From Brachyhypopomus gauderio (taxonomy: Eukaryota; Chordata; Actinopteri; Gymnotiformes; Hypopomidae), in contig NW_027506917.1 of NCBI RefSeq assembly GCF_052324685.1, positions 62,001 to 126,000 on the forward strand: DNA of 64,000 nt, in the 5' to 3' direction. Numbering within the stretch: the first letter of the stretch is position 1; every line of letters begins with the position of its first letter. The position numbers and the translations under genes are program-made. The notes under the pieces were generated by a model. It was not told where the DNA came from. It worked only from the letters and a program-made list of their open reading frames with translations, and made no database searches. Positions 45,142-57,716 of this stretch are shown in pieces.

Positions 45142-46911
45142 ATGTCTTTCTCAAAACCTGCTGTGAACAGAAAGGTTAGCAATGAGCACAGACAATATCT
45201 GGAGAAGTGGGAGATAGACAACTTTTTCGTAGAGCTCAGGGGCATTCCGACATGTCTTATATGCTCAGATAAAGTTGCTGTGCACAAGGAGTACAATATC
45301 AGACGTCATTACACAACTAAACATGCTGAGGAATATGCAAAATATCAGGGAGAAGAGAGAAAGTGCTGTGCCGCCAAGCTTAAAACATGTCTACTGCGGC
45401 AACAAGATTTTTTCAAGAAGGCAAGCAAAGAAAGTGATGCTGCTGTCGAAGTTAGCTACGTGATGAGTGAGGTGATTGCTAAGGCTGGAAAGCCATTCAA
45501 AGATGGCGAGTTCATCAATAATGCTGCAAGTAGTCTGTCCAGAAAAGAAGGGTCAGTTTAGTAACATCAGCCTTTCAGCCAACAAAGCGGCAGAGCGCAT
45601 TTCTGACCTGTCAGGTAACATTTATGATCAGCTGCGTGAGAAAGCTAAACATTTCCATGTATACTCTGTTGTTCTTGATGAGAGCACAGATGTCACTGAC
45701 ACTGCGCAGCTCGCAATTTATGTCCGTGGTGTTGACGGTTGTTTTGAAGTAATGGAGGAGTTGCTCACAGTGATTCCAATGCATGGCCAGACCACTGCTC
45801 AGGAGATATTTTGGAAGCTGTGTGATGCCATTGTGGATGCTGGCTTGCTATGGAAGAGTTTTGCTGGAATAACAACCGACAGAGCACCAACAACGACAGG
45901 GAGGAAGAATGGACTCGTGGGACTTGTTCAAAGAAAACTGGAGGAAGAAGGTGTGGAAGAGGCTATTGCTCTCCATTGCATTATCCATCAGCAGGCCCTT
46001 TGCAGCAAATGCCTGAAGTTTGACAGTGTGATGTTTGATGTTGTGAAATGCATCAACCATATCAGAACCAGGGGCTTGAAGCACCGTCAGTTCTGTGCCT
46101 TTTGGGGGGAAATAGACTCATCATATGAGGATGTGCTCTACTTCACAGAGATACGCTGGCTTAGCAGGGGAAACGTCTTGAAGAGGTTTTTTGAGTTGAG
46201 AGCAGAAGTGAAAGCCTTCATGGAGAAGGATGGGATGGCTGTTCCTGTACTTAGTGATCCCAAGTTGATCATGGACTTAGCTTTTCTGGTTGACATCACA
46301 CCGGAGCTGAATGTACTGAACAAGAAATTACAAGGCCAGGGGCAGCTTGTGAGTGCTGCCTATGACAACATCAGAGCATTCTCCACAAAACTTGGGTTGT
46401 GAAAAGCCCAGCTTTCTCAGACAAACCTCTGCCATTTCCCAGCATGCAAGGCACTCATGGATTCAGGCACACCATTCAGTGGTGAGAAGTATGCTGATGC
46501 CATTGTAAAGCTCCAGGAAGAATTCTGATCCCTTCTCCTTCGATGTGAAAGATGCTCCTCCTGAGCTTCAAATGGAGCTAATTGACCTGCAGTGCAATTC
46601 TGAACTCAAAGCCAAGTTCAGGGAGGTGAGTGGAAAAGCAGAGAACCTTGGACAATTTTTGAGAGAATTGCCCCCCCACCTTCCCTGAGCTTTCCAAGAT
46701 GTTCAAGCGGACCATGTGCCTTTTTGGAAGTACCTATCTCTGTGGAAAGCTCTTCTCCACCATGAACTTTAATAAGTCAAAGTTCCGGTCCAAACTTACT
46801 GATGAGCATCTTCAAGCCATACTGAGGGTCTCAGTTGCTTCTTCCCTCAAGCCAGATGTGGCTCAGCTGTGTAAGATGAAGTGCTGCCAGGTCTCTGGTA
46901 GCAAGGAGTAG
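45142..46911 (+). pseudogene. hAT-family transposase pseudogene, copy B
   Basis: Orthologous to 2601-4411. It is open from MSFSKPAV through the BED finger (CLICSDKVAVHKEYN) past the position of the A stop. It then breaks near 45550 and resumes in another frame through DESTDVTDTAQLAIYV to the stop at 46400-46402. It is missing about 35 bp relative to A near 46525 and ends with the CGKLFSTMNFNKSKFRSKL segment (Glu to Gly in LCEKLF). Less damaged than A but dead. Confidence 0.85.
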
Positions 46912-47022
46912 GAGGAAGAAAGAGGAGCCAATGTTCTGAAGAACTGTTCATGTTCTGAATTGTTATTATTGTTAGTTAAGTTAGAGAAGATTGGATTGTT
47001 CTTTTATTGTGGAATATTTGAT

Positions 47023-47089
47023 GCGGCCCAGCCTCACCCAGACTCTACCTCCAGCGGCCCCCAGGTACGAGGATTTTGAGACCCCTACT
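47023..47089 (+). mobile_element. 3' terminal region of the hAT element, copy B
   Basis: Same as 4523-4589, ending gattttgagacccctac. Confidence 0.6.
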
Positions 47090-47115
47090 ATATATATAAA
47101 ATGTATGTGTATGTA

Positions 47116-48765
47116 CAGTTAGGGCCAGAAATATTTGGACAGTGACACAAGTTTTGTTATTTTAGCTGTTTACAAAAACATGTTCAGAAATACAATTATA
47201 TATATAATATGGGCTGAAAGTGCACACACCCAGCTGCAATATGAGAGTTTCCACATCCAAATCGGAGAAAGGGTTTAGGAATCATAGCTCTGTAATGCAT
47301 AGCCTCCTCTTTTTCAAGGGACCAAAAGTAATTGGACAATGGACTCTAAGGGCTGCAATTAACTCTGAAGGCGTCTCCCTCGTTAACCTGTAATCAATGA
47401 AGTAGTTAAAAGGTCTGGGGTTGATTCCAGGTGTGTGGTTTTGCATTTGGAAGCTGTTGCTGTGACCAGACAACATGCGGTCAAAGGAACTCTCAATTGA
47501 GGTGAAGCAGAACATCCTGAGGCTGAAAAAAAAGAAAGAATCCATCAGAGAGACAGCAGACATGCTTGGAGTAGCAAAATCAACAGTCAGGTACATTCTG
47601 AGAAAAAAGGAATTGACTGGTGAGCTTGGGAACTCAAAAAGGCCTGGGCGTCCACGGATGACAACAGTGGTGGATGATCGCCGCATACTTTCTTTGGTGA
47701 AGAAGAACCCGTTCACAACATCAACTGAAGTCCAGAACACTCTCAGGGAAGTAGGTGTATCTGTCTCTAAGTCAACAGTAAAGAGAAGACTCCATGAAAG
47801 TAAATACAAAGGGTTCACATCTAGATGCAAACCATTCATCAATTCCAAAAATAGACAGGCCAGAGTTAAATTTGCCGAAAAACACCTCAAGAAGCCAGCT
47901 CAGTTCTGGAAAAGTATTCTATGGACAGATGAGACAAAGATCAACCTGTACCAGAATGATGGGAAGAAAAAAGTTTGGAGAAGAAAGGGAACGGCACATG
48001 ATCCAAGGCACACCACATCCTCTGTAAAACATGGTGGAGGCAACGTGATGGCATGGGCATGCATGGCTTTCAATGGCACTGGGTCACTTGTGTTTATTGA
48101 TGACATAACAGCAGACAAGAGTAGCCGGATGAATTCTGAAGTGTACCGGGATATACTTTCAGCCCAGATTCAGCCAAATGCTGCAAAGTTGATCGGACGG
48201 CGCTTCATAGTACAGATGGACAATGACCCCAAGCATACAGCCAAAGCTACCCAGGAGTTCATGAGTGCAAAAAAGTGGAACATTCTGCAATGGCCAAGTC
48301 AATCACCAGATCTTAACCCAATTGAGCATGCATTTCACTTGCTCAAATCCAGACTTAAGACGGAAAGACCCACAAACTAGCAAGACCTGAAGGCTGCGGC
48401 TGTAAAGGCCTGGCAAAGCATTAAGAAGGAGGAAACCCAGCGTTTGGTGATGTCCATGGGTTCCAGACTTAAGGCAGTGATTGCCTCCAAAGGATTTGCA
48501 ACAAAATATTGAAAATAAAAATCTTTTGTTTGGGTTATGTTTATTTGTCCAACTACTTTTGACCTCCTAAAATGTGGAGTGTTTGTAAAGAAATGTGTAC
48601 AATTCCTACATTTTCTATCAGATATTTTTGTTCAACCCATCAAATTAAACGTTACAATCTGCACTTGAATTCTGTTGTAGAGGTTTCATTTCAAATCCAA
48701 TGTGGTGGCATGCAGAGCCCAACTCGAAAATTGTGTCACTGTCCAAATATTTCTAGCCCTAACTG
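47116..48765 (+). mobile_element. Tc1-like element 1, copy B, both ends intact
   Basis: 1650 bp from cagttagggccagaaatatt to aatatttctagccctaactg, flanked by TA on both sides (47114-47115 and 48766-48767). This is the complete reference for the truncated element in copy A. Confidence 0.95.
47475..48512 (+). pseudogene. Tc1/mariner transposase, copy B, single premature stop
   Basis: 345-codon frame with one interruption, TAG at 48378-48380 (codon 302; A has AAG). Everything before it is open: the paired helix-turn-helix (IRETADMLGVAKSTVRYIL; KSTVKRRLHE), the GRPR linker (KRPGRPRMT), and the catalytic residues in WTDETK, QMDNDPKHT and SPDLNPIEH (34 residues between D2 and E, the DD34E type). 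The stop removes the last 44 residues, after the catalytic Glu. I cannot say whether a 301-residue protein retains activity. Confidence 0.93.
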
Positions 48766-49049
48766 TATGTATATATCCGCAGGTACAATTATAATAATTA
48801 TAATAATTTATATTATTATTATTTATATTACTATTATTATTTAATTATTATTATTACTATTGTTATTATTTTAAACTGTTTACAAAGGTGTCGTAAAATG
48901 TAGCAGTAGTGTCGTAAAGTGTTAACGCAAAGTTTGCATGCGCAAAATATCTGCCCGATACGTCCCTGGGCCAATCGCAACACGCATGCGCACATTTTCT
49001 CACGCATGCTCGGTACGGATCGGGCAGAGTGTACGGATCAGGGAATCAC

Positions 49050-49065
49050 AGTGGCATATGCCACT
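49050..49065. repeat. Perfect 16-bp palindrome
   Basis: agtggcatatgccact is its own reverse complement. It lies in about 110 bp present in B and absent from A. Confidence 0.9.
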
Positions 49066-49215
49066 GACATCTGTACGTAAGATGTCGATGTTAATGACAT
49101 ATGCCAGCGTAACCTTTACGTAAGCGTATGCCTTTCCGTGTTATTACCGCTACTGGGTGGCGTTGTCCAATCAACGATTTCCCAGGCTTTCCCACTGGGA
49201 CCTACCTTTTCCGGT

Positions 49216-49437
49216 TTGTTAATGTCGTGTTTTTGTTAATGTTGTTGTGTTTTTGTAATTTGTAATTGGGCTTAGTTAATGTCACTGTGTTTTTGTAATT
49301 TGTAATTGTGCTTAGTTAATGTTGTGATTTTGTTAATGTGATTGGGTTTTTGTTATTTGTAATTGTGTTTAGTTAATGTCGTTGTGTTTTTGTTAATGAC
49401 ATTGTGTTTTTGTCATTTGTAATTGTGCTTAGTAAGT
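49216..49437. repeat. GTTAATGTCGTTGTG-type minisatellite, copy B
   Basis: Same composite repeat as 6331-6545, with small unit differences. Confidence 0.85.
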
Positions 49438-50414
49438 ATCGTTGTGGTTGGCACTTCACGGCCACTGTAATGTACAGACCGGTACACACCGTATATGAAG
49501 GGAGAATTGAACCCAAATGCCGTTAGAAACCAATAAGGATGAATGCTTATCACTGGGACTGTGTGTATGAAATAAAACACACGCGAACAAACAGAAAGCA
49601 CAGCATAAAACCACTATGCATACACACAGTGGCAAAACGAAACTCAAAATGATGCGGAAAACTCAACGCGTAAAAATAAAGCACAACCGTAGAATGGAAA
49701 ACAACGTGGAATACTCAACATGTGAAAAGGCAAAACTAAACCGTATAGACACGGGAGGAAAATAACAAAGGCAACGAAAAGAACGCGGAAGAAACTCAAC
49801 GCGTAAAATGAAACCAAGGACGCCAGGGGAAGTGACCGGCAACAGACGAACGCCGCAACAAAACAAAACCCTTCCCAAAATAAAAGAGTAACTGACAGGA
49901 AGAGATAAGACTGGAGGAAAACTTGAGATGGGCCAGAAGTGGCGCAGGAGGTAGATACTCGAATAAGTAAAAGTAAAAGGTAGAGAGAGAGAACAAGAGA
50001 AAGAGAGTAAGGTGGAGAGAAACATTCACACGGGAACGCACTAGGACTGACTCGGTGCCTCTTATGGAGGTAGAAGGTGTGGCATCCAAGCCAGCCCTGA
50101 CACAGCCAGCAAGGCATCATTAGGGGAGCTAGTGTGTTTGGTACACCTTTACTGCCTCCGTCTGCTGCCCTCAAAACTGAATCTATGGAATAGGGGAAAA
50201 AAAACCCATTTAGAACTCAGAATAAATAGAGGAACAGTACAGATAGAACAATCCTAAATTGCATTTTTGATTAATAAAGTACTACATATAAGCATATACC
50301 ACTTAGAGCATTCAATTGTTATATAGTACACTATGCCTGACCCAGATTTTTCTGGTCCATAAGCAACAACTTGATAAGCTCATCCAATATTACATTGCAC
50401 CTTGCTTATTACTC
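49438..50414. other. Gene-free stretch, copy B
   Basis: Counterpart of 6546-7529. No gene seen. At about 50415 the sequence passes straight to the PIM-like 3' flank, without the insertion found in A. Confidence 0.6.
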
Positions 50415-50489
50415 AATATCAGTGGCCCAGACTATGTAATTTGGTGGCTGTCCTCTAGTCTCATGCCCAGTTCCATTTACTAACTTGAC

Positions 50490-52620
50490 TTAGTTCTGAA
50501 GGCCTTCTGAAAACCACTGATGTGCCAGAACATCCTCGAGCACAGGACGTTTTTCAGGGTCCTTTTGCAGACACCATGTTAGCAGATGGCGGCAGTCTGT
50601 GTGTGTAGCAACGGGATTAGTTGAGAAAGAAAATCAGTTACCATCTGAAACTTCTGATCTGACTGTTCTAATGGCTTATTCAAAGTTTTTAAATGACAGA
50701 ACTGTACAGAAACCTTCATCACTAACAAAAACTAAAAAGACTGAACAAGTCTTTTTTATAATTTTAAGACGGTTACAAAATGTTGTATTGCCAATTCTCC
50801 ATTCTTCATTAGTACATTTTATCAATCTGTGGTTGTGTATTACATTACCAGATGAAATAATTACATAAATGATCATTTTGCAATTTAGAATTTCTAGTTA
50901 TCTTGAAGATGCTTCTGCCTTTTCACCTCTGGATGGGTTTCCCTTGAAGCAGAGGTGTGCCTCAACAATGTCCTCCTCCTTCTCAAAGGGCACATCTCCA
51001 CAGATAATGCTGTAGAGGAGCACACCCAGACTCCAGATGGTGGCTTGACGGCCCTCATACGTCCTGTCAATCAGCCATTCAGGTGGGCGGTATACCTTGG
51101 TGCCTGAGACAACGAGAGAATCATCAGTAACAAAATACTAAGTCTCTAATTTGATCCCATTTTTTAACTTGAGGTGCACATTTCATTCCTATGGTGAATA
51201 ACCTTCAAAGCGCCTGTAGGGTCCGGTCTTAAGCAGATCGCCACAACCAAAGTCGATCAACTTGACGTCAAGGGTGTCGGTGTTGACCAGAAGGTTTTCT
51301 TCCTTGACGTCTCTATGCAGAACTCCACGGTCACGGCAGTGAAGGACAGCCTGAACCACCTGACGCATGATCAATCGTGCCAGTGGCTCAGGTAGTTGGT
51401 ATTGATGCAAGTCCAAGAAATCAAACAGGTCCATGCAGGGGATGGGTCGCTCCAGAATCAAGATGAAGCAGTCGCAATCAAACCATTCTAGCAGCTCCAC
51501 AATATGCTGACAACGAGGTGGCTTGCACACCATCTCCATTAAAGCCACCTCTAAGGGGAGACTGCGAGTTTCGCCGGGCTAAAATTAGGGAACACATGGT
51601 TAGTATGGGTTTGAAGTTTTATAGTGGAATTATGGTTAGCAGGTTAACATGAAAGGGATCTGGATTGGTACCAATCATTAGATGAAACCTGAATCTAAAA
51701 GTGAACTGTTTTCCATTCGTGTTGGGAGGAGTCACTGAATGGAAAATTAACAGCTTTGCGTTTATAGTCCCTTTGCAGTTTTACCCATCTAAAAAGTTCC
51801 AGACATTGTTGCAATATTACATAAGTAAAGATATTGAACTTACAACAGTGATGAACCGTTCTGTGTGATGCTTCGGCACAAATTTAATGGCGATCTGGTC
51901 ACATAAAAAACACAGCAAGTGAAGTTGTTTACACAAAACAGTCAGTACATTTAACATATATCTAAGGGCTTGCAGATGGTAGCCACAGCTTCTCAGGTAA
52001 CTCATAAATCTGGAGTCTGATAAATACTCATCCACAGATTGTCAAGCTTATTACATTGTATAATCAGGATCTTTGTGTTCAAAAAGTGGAAAAAGGTCAA
52101 GGCACATTAGATTTGACCACTTGATTGCCATGTGAATAACAAAGGCTCTCTAGGGAAAATAGCTCCTTTCAAAGTTCTAATCACAATCTAAAATAGAAAT
52201 TAAGTCCCAAAATCATTCTTGTATTGTGTGCTGATGCTCACCTGTTTTCCATCAGCCTTGCGGACTCCTGCATACACTGAGCCGTATCCTCCTGTGCCCA
52301 GGAGATCTCCCACAGTGTAGCGTGAATTGAAGCTCACTACATGAAACAAAAACAAGTTACATCATTGTACAACATAAGATTCAGTCAAAATAAATTTCAG
52401 CAGGTGTAAAATGCTGGTAGTGTTGAGGGTGCTATTCTAGACAGACCTTTGCACTCCTCCTCTTTCTTCTCTCTCTTCTTCTTCTTTGCCCGCGTCTCCA
52501 TGGGGTGGGGTGTCAAGTCTTGAGGAGCATCCCCTTTCCTCTTCCTACTCCGCCTCAGAGGTTCCTCTTCTCGCCCTCGCTTTGCAGACAACTTGCAGCT
52601 TCTGCTCACCTTGCGCTCAG
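50490..52620 (-). CDS. pim-like: PIM-like serine/threonine protein kinase, copy B (six exons)
   Basis: Exons 52620-52447, 52336-52242, 51894-51844, 51578-51203, 51103-50927 and 50596-50490 have sizes identical to copy A and the same phases, and close to 286 residues from the ATG in METRAKKKKREK. Over the 861 coding bases I count five differences from A. Two change residues (REKR to REKK in the N-terminal basic stretch; KTEPYR to KTGPYR just after the DFG segment) and three are silent. Glycine loop, Lys, HRD and DFG are all intact. Both copies may therefore be functional, or they may be alleles. Confidence 0.85.
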
Positions 52621-52956
52621 CTAAAATGAAGAGAACACAATGTTTATGTAACCTTTAAGTAACGTTAGGATTATTTTAACATTAACCAATGGTTGACACA
52701 TCTGAATTATACAAGTAAAAAAAAACATATTCCACATTTCAAACAGAATATAATCAAATACAAATAAATTTAATTGAAATAGAAATACTAGTTGAAATAT
52801 GAATCACTGCTGTTTCCCCATGTTTTTCTGCATCCTCTCTTTCTCATCCTCAATCATTTCTAAATCATTTCTTTGAAGAAAATGTAACTCGTGTGCTTGA
52901 AGAAAATGTATATGTACTATATGCACTGTAAATACAATTTCATCTTTCTTTGTTTA

Positions 52957-53088
52957 GACATTAGACTGCAGAAGCCTATGCCAATCTCGCCAGTAAACCA
53001 CAGAGGGAGTAAATGTAGGCACTCCTTCAATGCTTGCTTTAAAACCATAGGATACATAGGCAGTATCAAAACACAAACTACTGAGAGA
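52957..53088. other. Segment present only in copy B
   Basis: About 125 bp (tagacattagactgcagaag through gagacagcaatttt) lies between sequences that are nearly joined in A at about 11064. Whether A lost it or B gained it is unclear; I see no terminal repeats. Confidence 0.6.
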
Positions 53089-53516
53089 CAGCAATTTTAG
53101 TTGTAATTTTAGAGACCATTTTGTGTTAATGCATCATTTATATTGGGGGTCTTTTATTTTGACATTTGGGGGGTTTGTGTTTTGTGGAGTGGCGAGATTA
53201 CAGCTCGCGTTGTGTTCGGTGGATTGCTCCTACTTGCGAGGTGGATTAAAAAAAGTTAATAGTCCCATCCGTTGGCTCTAGTGTGGAATTTTGTTGAATA
53301 AGGCCTTTGTTCGGAAGCTAGAGTTTATTTTAAACTCCCACGCCTTTCATTACTAACACACCCGATAATTATATCTGAGAATTATATATATGAGCAAATA
53401 TAGTGTGTGTATCCTTATTTGTAGTAGTAATTCCGATCGCAAGATACATGCAAGGTAGGATGTGTTAGCTCAGTGGAAGTGGAAATTACCCAACACAATT
53501 TAGTTTGTATAGGCCA

Positions 53517-53840
53517 AACTACGGCCCCTTAGGCTTTTTAATCCGACCCGCCAAACCTGTCTAAATGATAGTAAGAACGTCATTCATTTTCCCTTTTTAC
53601 CCTTTCATCTGCAATACCATCATTTCCCCAATAGATGGCGCATTAATCCAGACACATTGACCTCCGTTGGAGTGTAACTTTCCTGCTGCCGTTTTGCCCT
53701 TCGGTAAAAATGAGAGGAGCAAAGAAAAGAAAAGAAAAGTGGACACGGAATGCCGAGTGTCTAAAAAAGAGTGGACAACAAAATATTTTTTCACGGAGGT
53801 CCAGCACAATCAACTGACTGCAATAAAACATTCAAGTCTA
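53517..53840 (+). mobile_element. hAT element 5' fragment, copy B
   Basis: Same as 11511-11830 (KRKVDTECRVSKKEW, KYFFTEVQ). Confidence 0.65.
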
Positions 53841-54413
53841 GTCTTGCTTGTAAGCTCACATTGTCCTTGCCCACAGAAGTGGGTACAAAGCACAAACTCC
53901 TTATATCACACAGACTGCTGCTGCATGCCACTGTTTAAAACTGGCCAGGTGATACCCAATACTTAAATAAGCCATGTTACATAGATTACAAAGATTAATA
54001 GATATATGCTTTGGCAGCAGTCCAGATGAGGTATCAGAAGCCAGCAAAGCAGCATGACAATGTTTTGTTTAGATTGTTTGGGGGTGTACTAAAATAGTGA
54101 AAAATGAAATACATTCAAATTCATTTGTCTTCCTCTGGTCCATCTGGTTCGTTCATTTGTCTTCCCCTGTTTGTAATAAATACTGTCCACATGTTTCATA
54201 ATACAAATATGCAGTCATGGTCACTTGGCAGTCATGGCTGAGTTGTTGTTATTCACATTCCCTTATAATAATACAGCTGACTGTCGAATGTTTAGGAGCA
54301 AGGAAATTTCATGACTGGATTTGTTGCACAGGTGGCATATTGTCACAGTTCCACGCTGGAAAGCACTGAGCTCCTGAGAGTGACCCATTCACAAATGTTT
54401 GTAAAAACAGTAC

Positions 54414-55556
54414 GCGTGCCTAGTAAAAATATCTTATCAATGTCTATATGAAAGAAGAGGATCTGCCTCAGAACCTCGCCTTGAACATGGGGTTGAGCAA
54501 GGTGTCTCTGCCTCTCCATGTCAGGGCCTAAATGCAAAACACCAACCCAGGGCACAGAAGATGCATGAGCGTGTACTGTTAAGATCATCAGGTCTATAAG
54601 AAGGGCTACAGTGCCATGTGAATTCATTACAATGTTGAAGACTATGTGATGTCTCATTTTCTGATAAAACTGATGTTTTACTGGTCAGGTCATGTGCAGA
54701 AAGCTGATGGTTCTGCACCTCTGCCAGACCTTACAAACAAATAAATGTTTTTTTTTCTACTTTATCATGCATGGTTGTTTGGTTTGTTGAATATGCATGT
54801 AATCTTCAGTGTTACACAGTACCAGTGTGGAGTGGACCTGTGGGCTGGTGGATGTCCCATATAGATGGTCCTTCTGCAGGCATGCTAACATGGCTGACAT
54901 TTAAGGGTCCGGCCGTACTTCCGCCGTGGATCACTGGCTCTTGGGGGTTGTAGGACACACCTGAAAATCCCACAGCAGGTAAAGTGAACCCCAGCACGCC
55001 TCACAGTGAGGCTCAAATGCCTTGTAAGTGTTTCCCAATGAACAAGTAATTATAAGAAGGGCTATGGTGCCATGTGATGTCATTAGAATGTGGGGAGAAT
55101 GCTTAAGAATTTGTGATGTTGGAAATCTGTTTCTTTTTAAAAATGTTTATTTTTATTTGCTTTATTCATGGCCACATAATGTTAACACATATATGTAACA
55201 TGGTGGGATTTATGAAAATTGTGCTGAGTCAAAGAAATCAAAGAAATAACCCATGCTCCATTAATTATATTATCCTGTACACATGAAATAAAGAGCTTGA
55301 CAGTCATCAATAGAATAAATATACATGTTATTTTTCTGAACCTTAGAAACCTACTACATAAATGTGTATATTTAATTTTTTATTATTATGAATAAGCCTA
55401 TGGAAATCCATACTCATAAGAACTAAATATACTGTCTTACATAGAAGTATAAAATTATGTACAGTATATGAAAATGTATTTTTCTCACCATGAGTGGTAC
55501 AACCTGGTGTGTCTATGAAGTTGTTTTGTTCCTGCCCAGGCCTTGGCTGGTCAATT
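54414..55556 (-). CDS. Candidate upstream exons, all phase 1, copy B (unrecognised)
   Basis: Counterparts of the A exons at 55556-55489, 54960-54823 and 54527-54414, with unchanged lengths (68, 138, 114 nt), open frames and splice sites. The coding changes I see are conservative (STAGPSNVSHV to STAGPLNVSHV; MPVEG to MPAEG). Confidence 0.4.
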
Positions 55557-56045
55557 CTGCAGGGGTAAAAACTCATTCTCAAGGTGAAAAATAGAAAGGA
55601 TAGAAAGGATAGAAAGATCTACAAAAAATAGAAAGTAAATCAGATCTTATTTGTAAGATTTGTAAAATTTGTAAGGGTTGTAAGTCACAGAGCAAAATCT
55701 CATACAACCAATTCTGAGCTTTTCAGCATCAAAATTGAAATCAAAACATTCCACCTTCCCAACCAAACATTCTAAACCAAACATTCCAAAGTTGAGTAGC
55801 ACATGTAATATCACAACTTCCAATTTTTTAACCAAAACACCAAATCAGCCAGGCTGCTACAATAACCTGATGCAGCCTGGCTTGTATACACCTTTCATAC
55901 ACCTTTTCCCTGGTCAAAGTCAGGCACTTTCAATGTCTATTTTCTTTCAATTTCTATTTTCAATATTTTCCAGTACCTTACAGCTTAGGTGTAATTACAA
56001 ATCAGTGATTCTTGAGACAAGGGACAAAACGGGGTTACAAATATA

Positions 56046-57618
56046 CACTGCTCAAAAAAATAAAGGGAACCCTTAAACAACACAATATAATTCCAAGTCA
56101 ACCACACTTCTGTGAAACCAACCTGTTCAGTTAGGAAGCAACACTGATTGTGAATCAATTTAACCTGCTGTTGTGCAAATGGAATAGACAACAGGTAGAA
56201 ATGAGAGGCAATTAGCAAGACCCCCCCATAAAGGAGTGGTTCTGCAGGTGGGGACCACAGACCACTTCTCAGTACCTATGCTTTCTGGCTGATGTTTTGG
56301 TCACTTTTGAATGTTGGTGGTCCTTTCACACTCGTGGTAGCATGAGACGGACTTTACAACCCACACGAGTGGCTCAGGTAGTGCAGCTCATCCAGGATGC
56401 CACATCAATGCGAGCTGTGGCAAGAAGGTTTGCTATGTCTGTCAGCGTAGTGTCCAGAGGCTGGAGGCGCTACCAGGAGACAGGCCAGTACACCAGGAGA
56501 CGTGGAGGAGGCCGTAGGAGGGCAACAACCCAGCAGCAGGACCACTACCTCCGCCTTTGTGCAAGCAGGAACAGGAGGAACACTGCCAGAGCCCTGCAAA
56601 ATGACCTCCAGCAGGCCACAAATGTGCATGTGTCTGCACAAGCGGTTAGAAACCGACTCCATGAGGATGGTATGAGAGACCGACGTCCACAGATGGGGGG
56701 TTGTGCTCACAGCCCAACACCGTGCAGCACGCTTGGCATTTGCCAGAGAACACCAGGATTGGCAAATTCGCCACTGGCACCTTGTGCTCTTCACAGATGA
56801 AAACAGGTTCACACTGAGCACGTGACAGACATAACAGAGTCTGGAGACGCCGTGGAGAGCGATATGCTGCCTGCAACATCCTTCAGCATGACCGGTTTGG
56901 CAGTGGGTCAGTAATGGTGTGGGGTGGCATTTCATTGGAGGGCCACACAGCCCTCCATGTGCTCACCAGAGGTAGCCTGACTGCCATTAGGTACCGAGAT
57001 GAGATCCTCAGACCCCTTGTGAGACCATATGCTGGTGCGGTTGGCCCTGGGTTCCTCCTAATGCAGGACAATGTTAGACCTCATGTGGCTGGAGTGTGTC
57101 AGCAGTTCCTGCAATGTGAAGGCATTGAAGCTATGGACTGGCCCGCCCGTTCCCCAGACCTGATTGAGCACATCTGGGACATCATGTCTCACTCCATCCA
57201 CCAACGTCACGTTGCACCACAGACTGTCCAGGAGTTGGCGGATGCTTTAGTCCAGGTCTGGGAGGTGATCCCTCAGGAGACCATCCGCCACTTCATCAGG
57301 AGCATGCCCAGGCGTTGTAGGGAGGTCATACAGGCATGTGGAGGCCACACACAATACTGAGCCTCATTTTGACTTGTTTTAAGGACATTACATCAAAGTT
57401 GGATCAGCCTGTAGTGTGTTTTTCCACTTTAATTTTGTGTGTGGCTCCAAATGACGGCCTCCATTGGTTAATAAATGTGATTTCCATTGATGATTTTTGT
57501 GTGATTTTGTTGTCAGCACATTCAACTTTGTACAGAACAAAGTATTCAATGAGAATATTTCATTCATTCAGATCTAGGATGTGTTATTTGAGTGTTCCCT
57601 TTATTTTTTTGAGCAGTG
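56046..57618 (+). mobile_element. Tc1-like element 2, copy B
   Basis: 1573 bp, the same length as in A, with the same inverted repeats, TA flanks and insertion site. The insertion predates the duplication. Confidence 0.95.
56342..57360 (+). pseudogene. Tc1/mariner transposase 2 pseudogene, copy B
   Basis: The N-terminal frame is open past the A stop (Arg-Arg at the TGA position) but shifts in the G run at about 56694-56699. It shares with A the stop in GAGCACGTGACAG and the two-residue deletion that turns SPDLNPIEH into SPDLIEH. Inactive. Confidence 0.92.
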
Positions 57619-57716
57619 TATAATAAGTATGAACTCCTAATAATTATATTATTTCTTTAAGTGATAGAATATTTAAAAGGTAATCACAGTAAATAGTATA
57701 TGTCTTTTATATCCAG

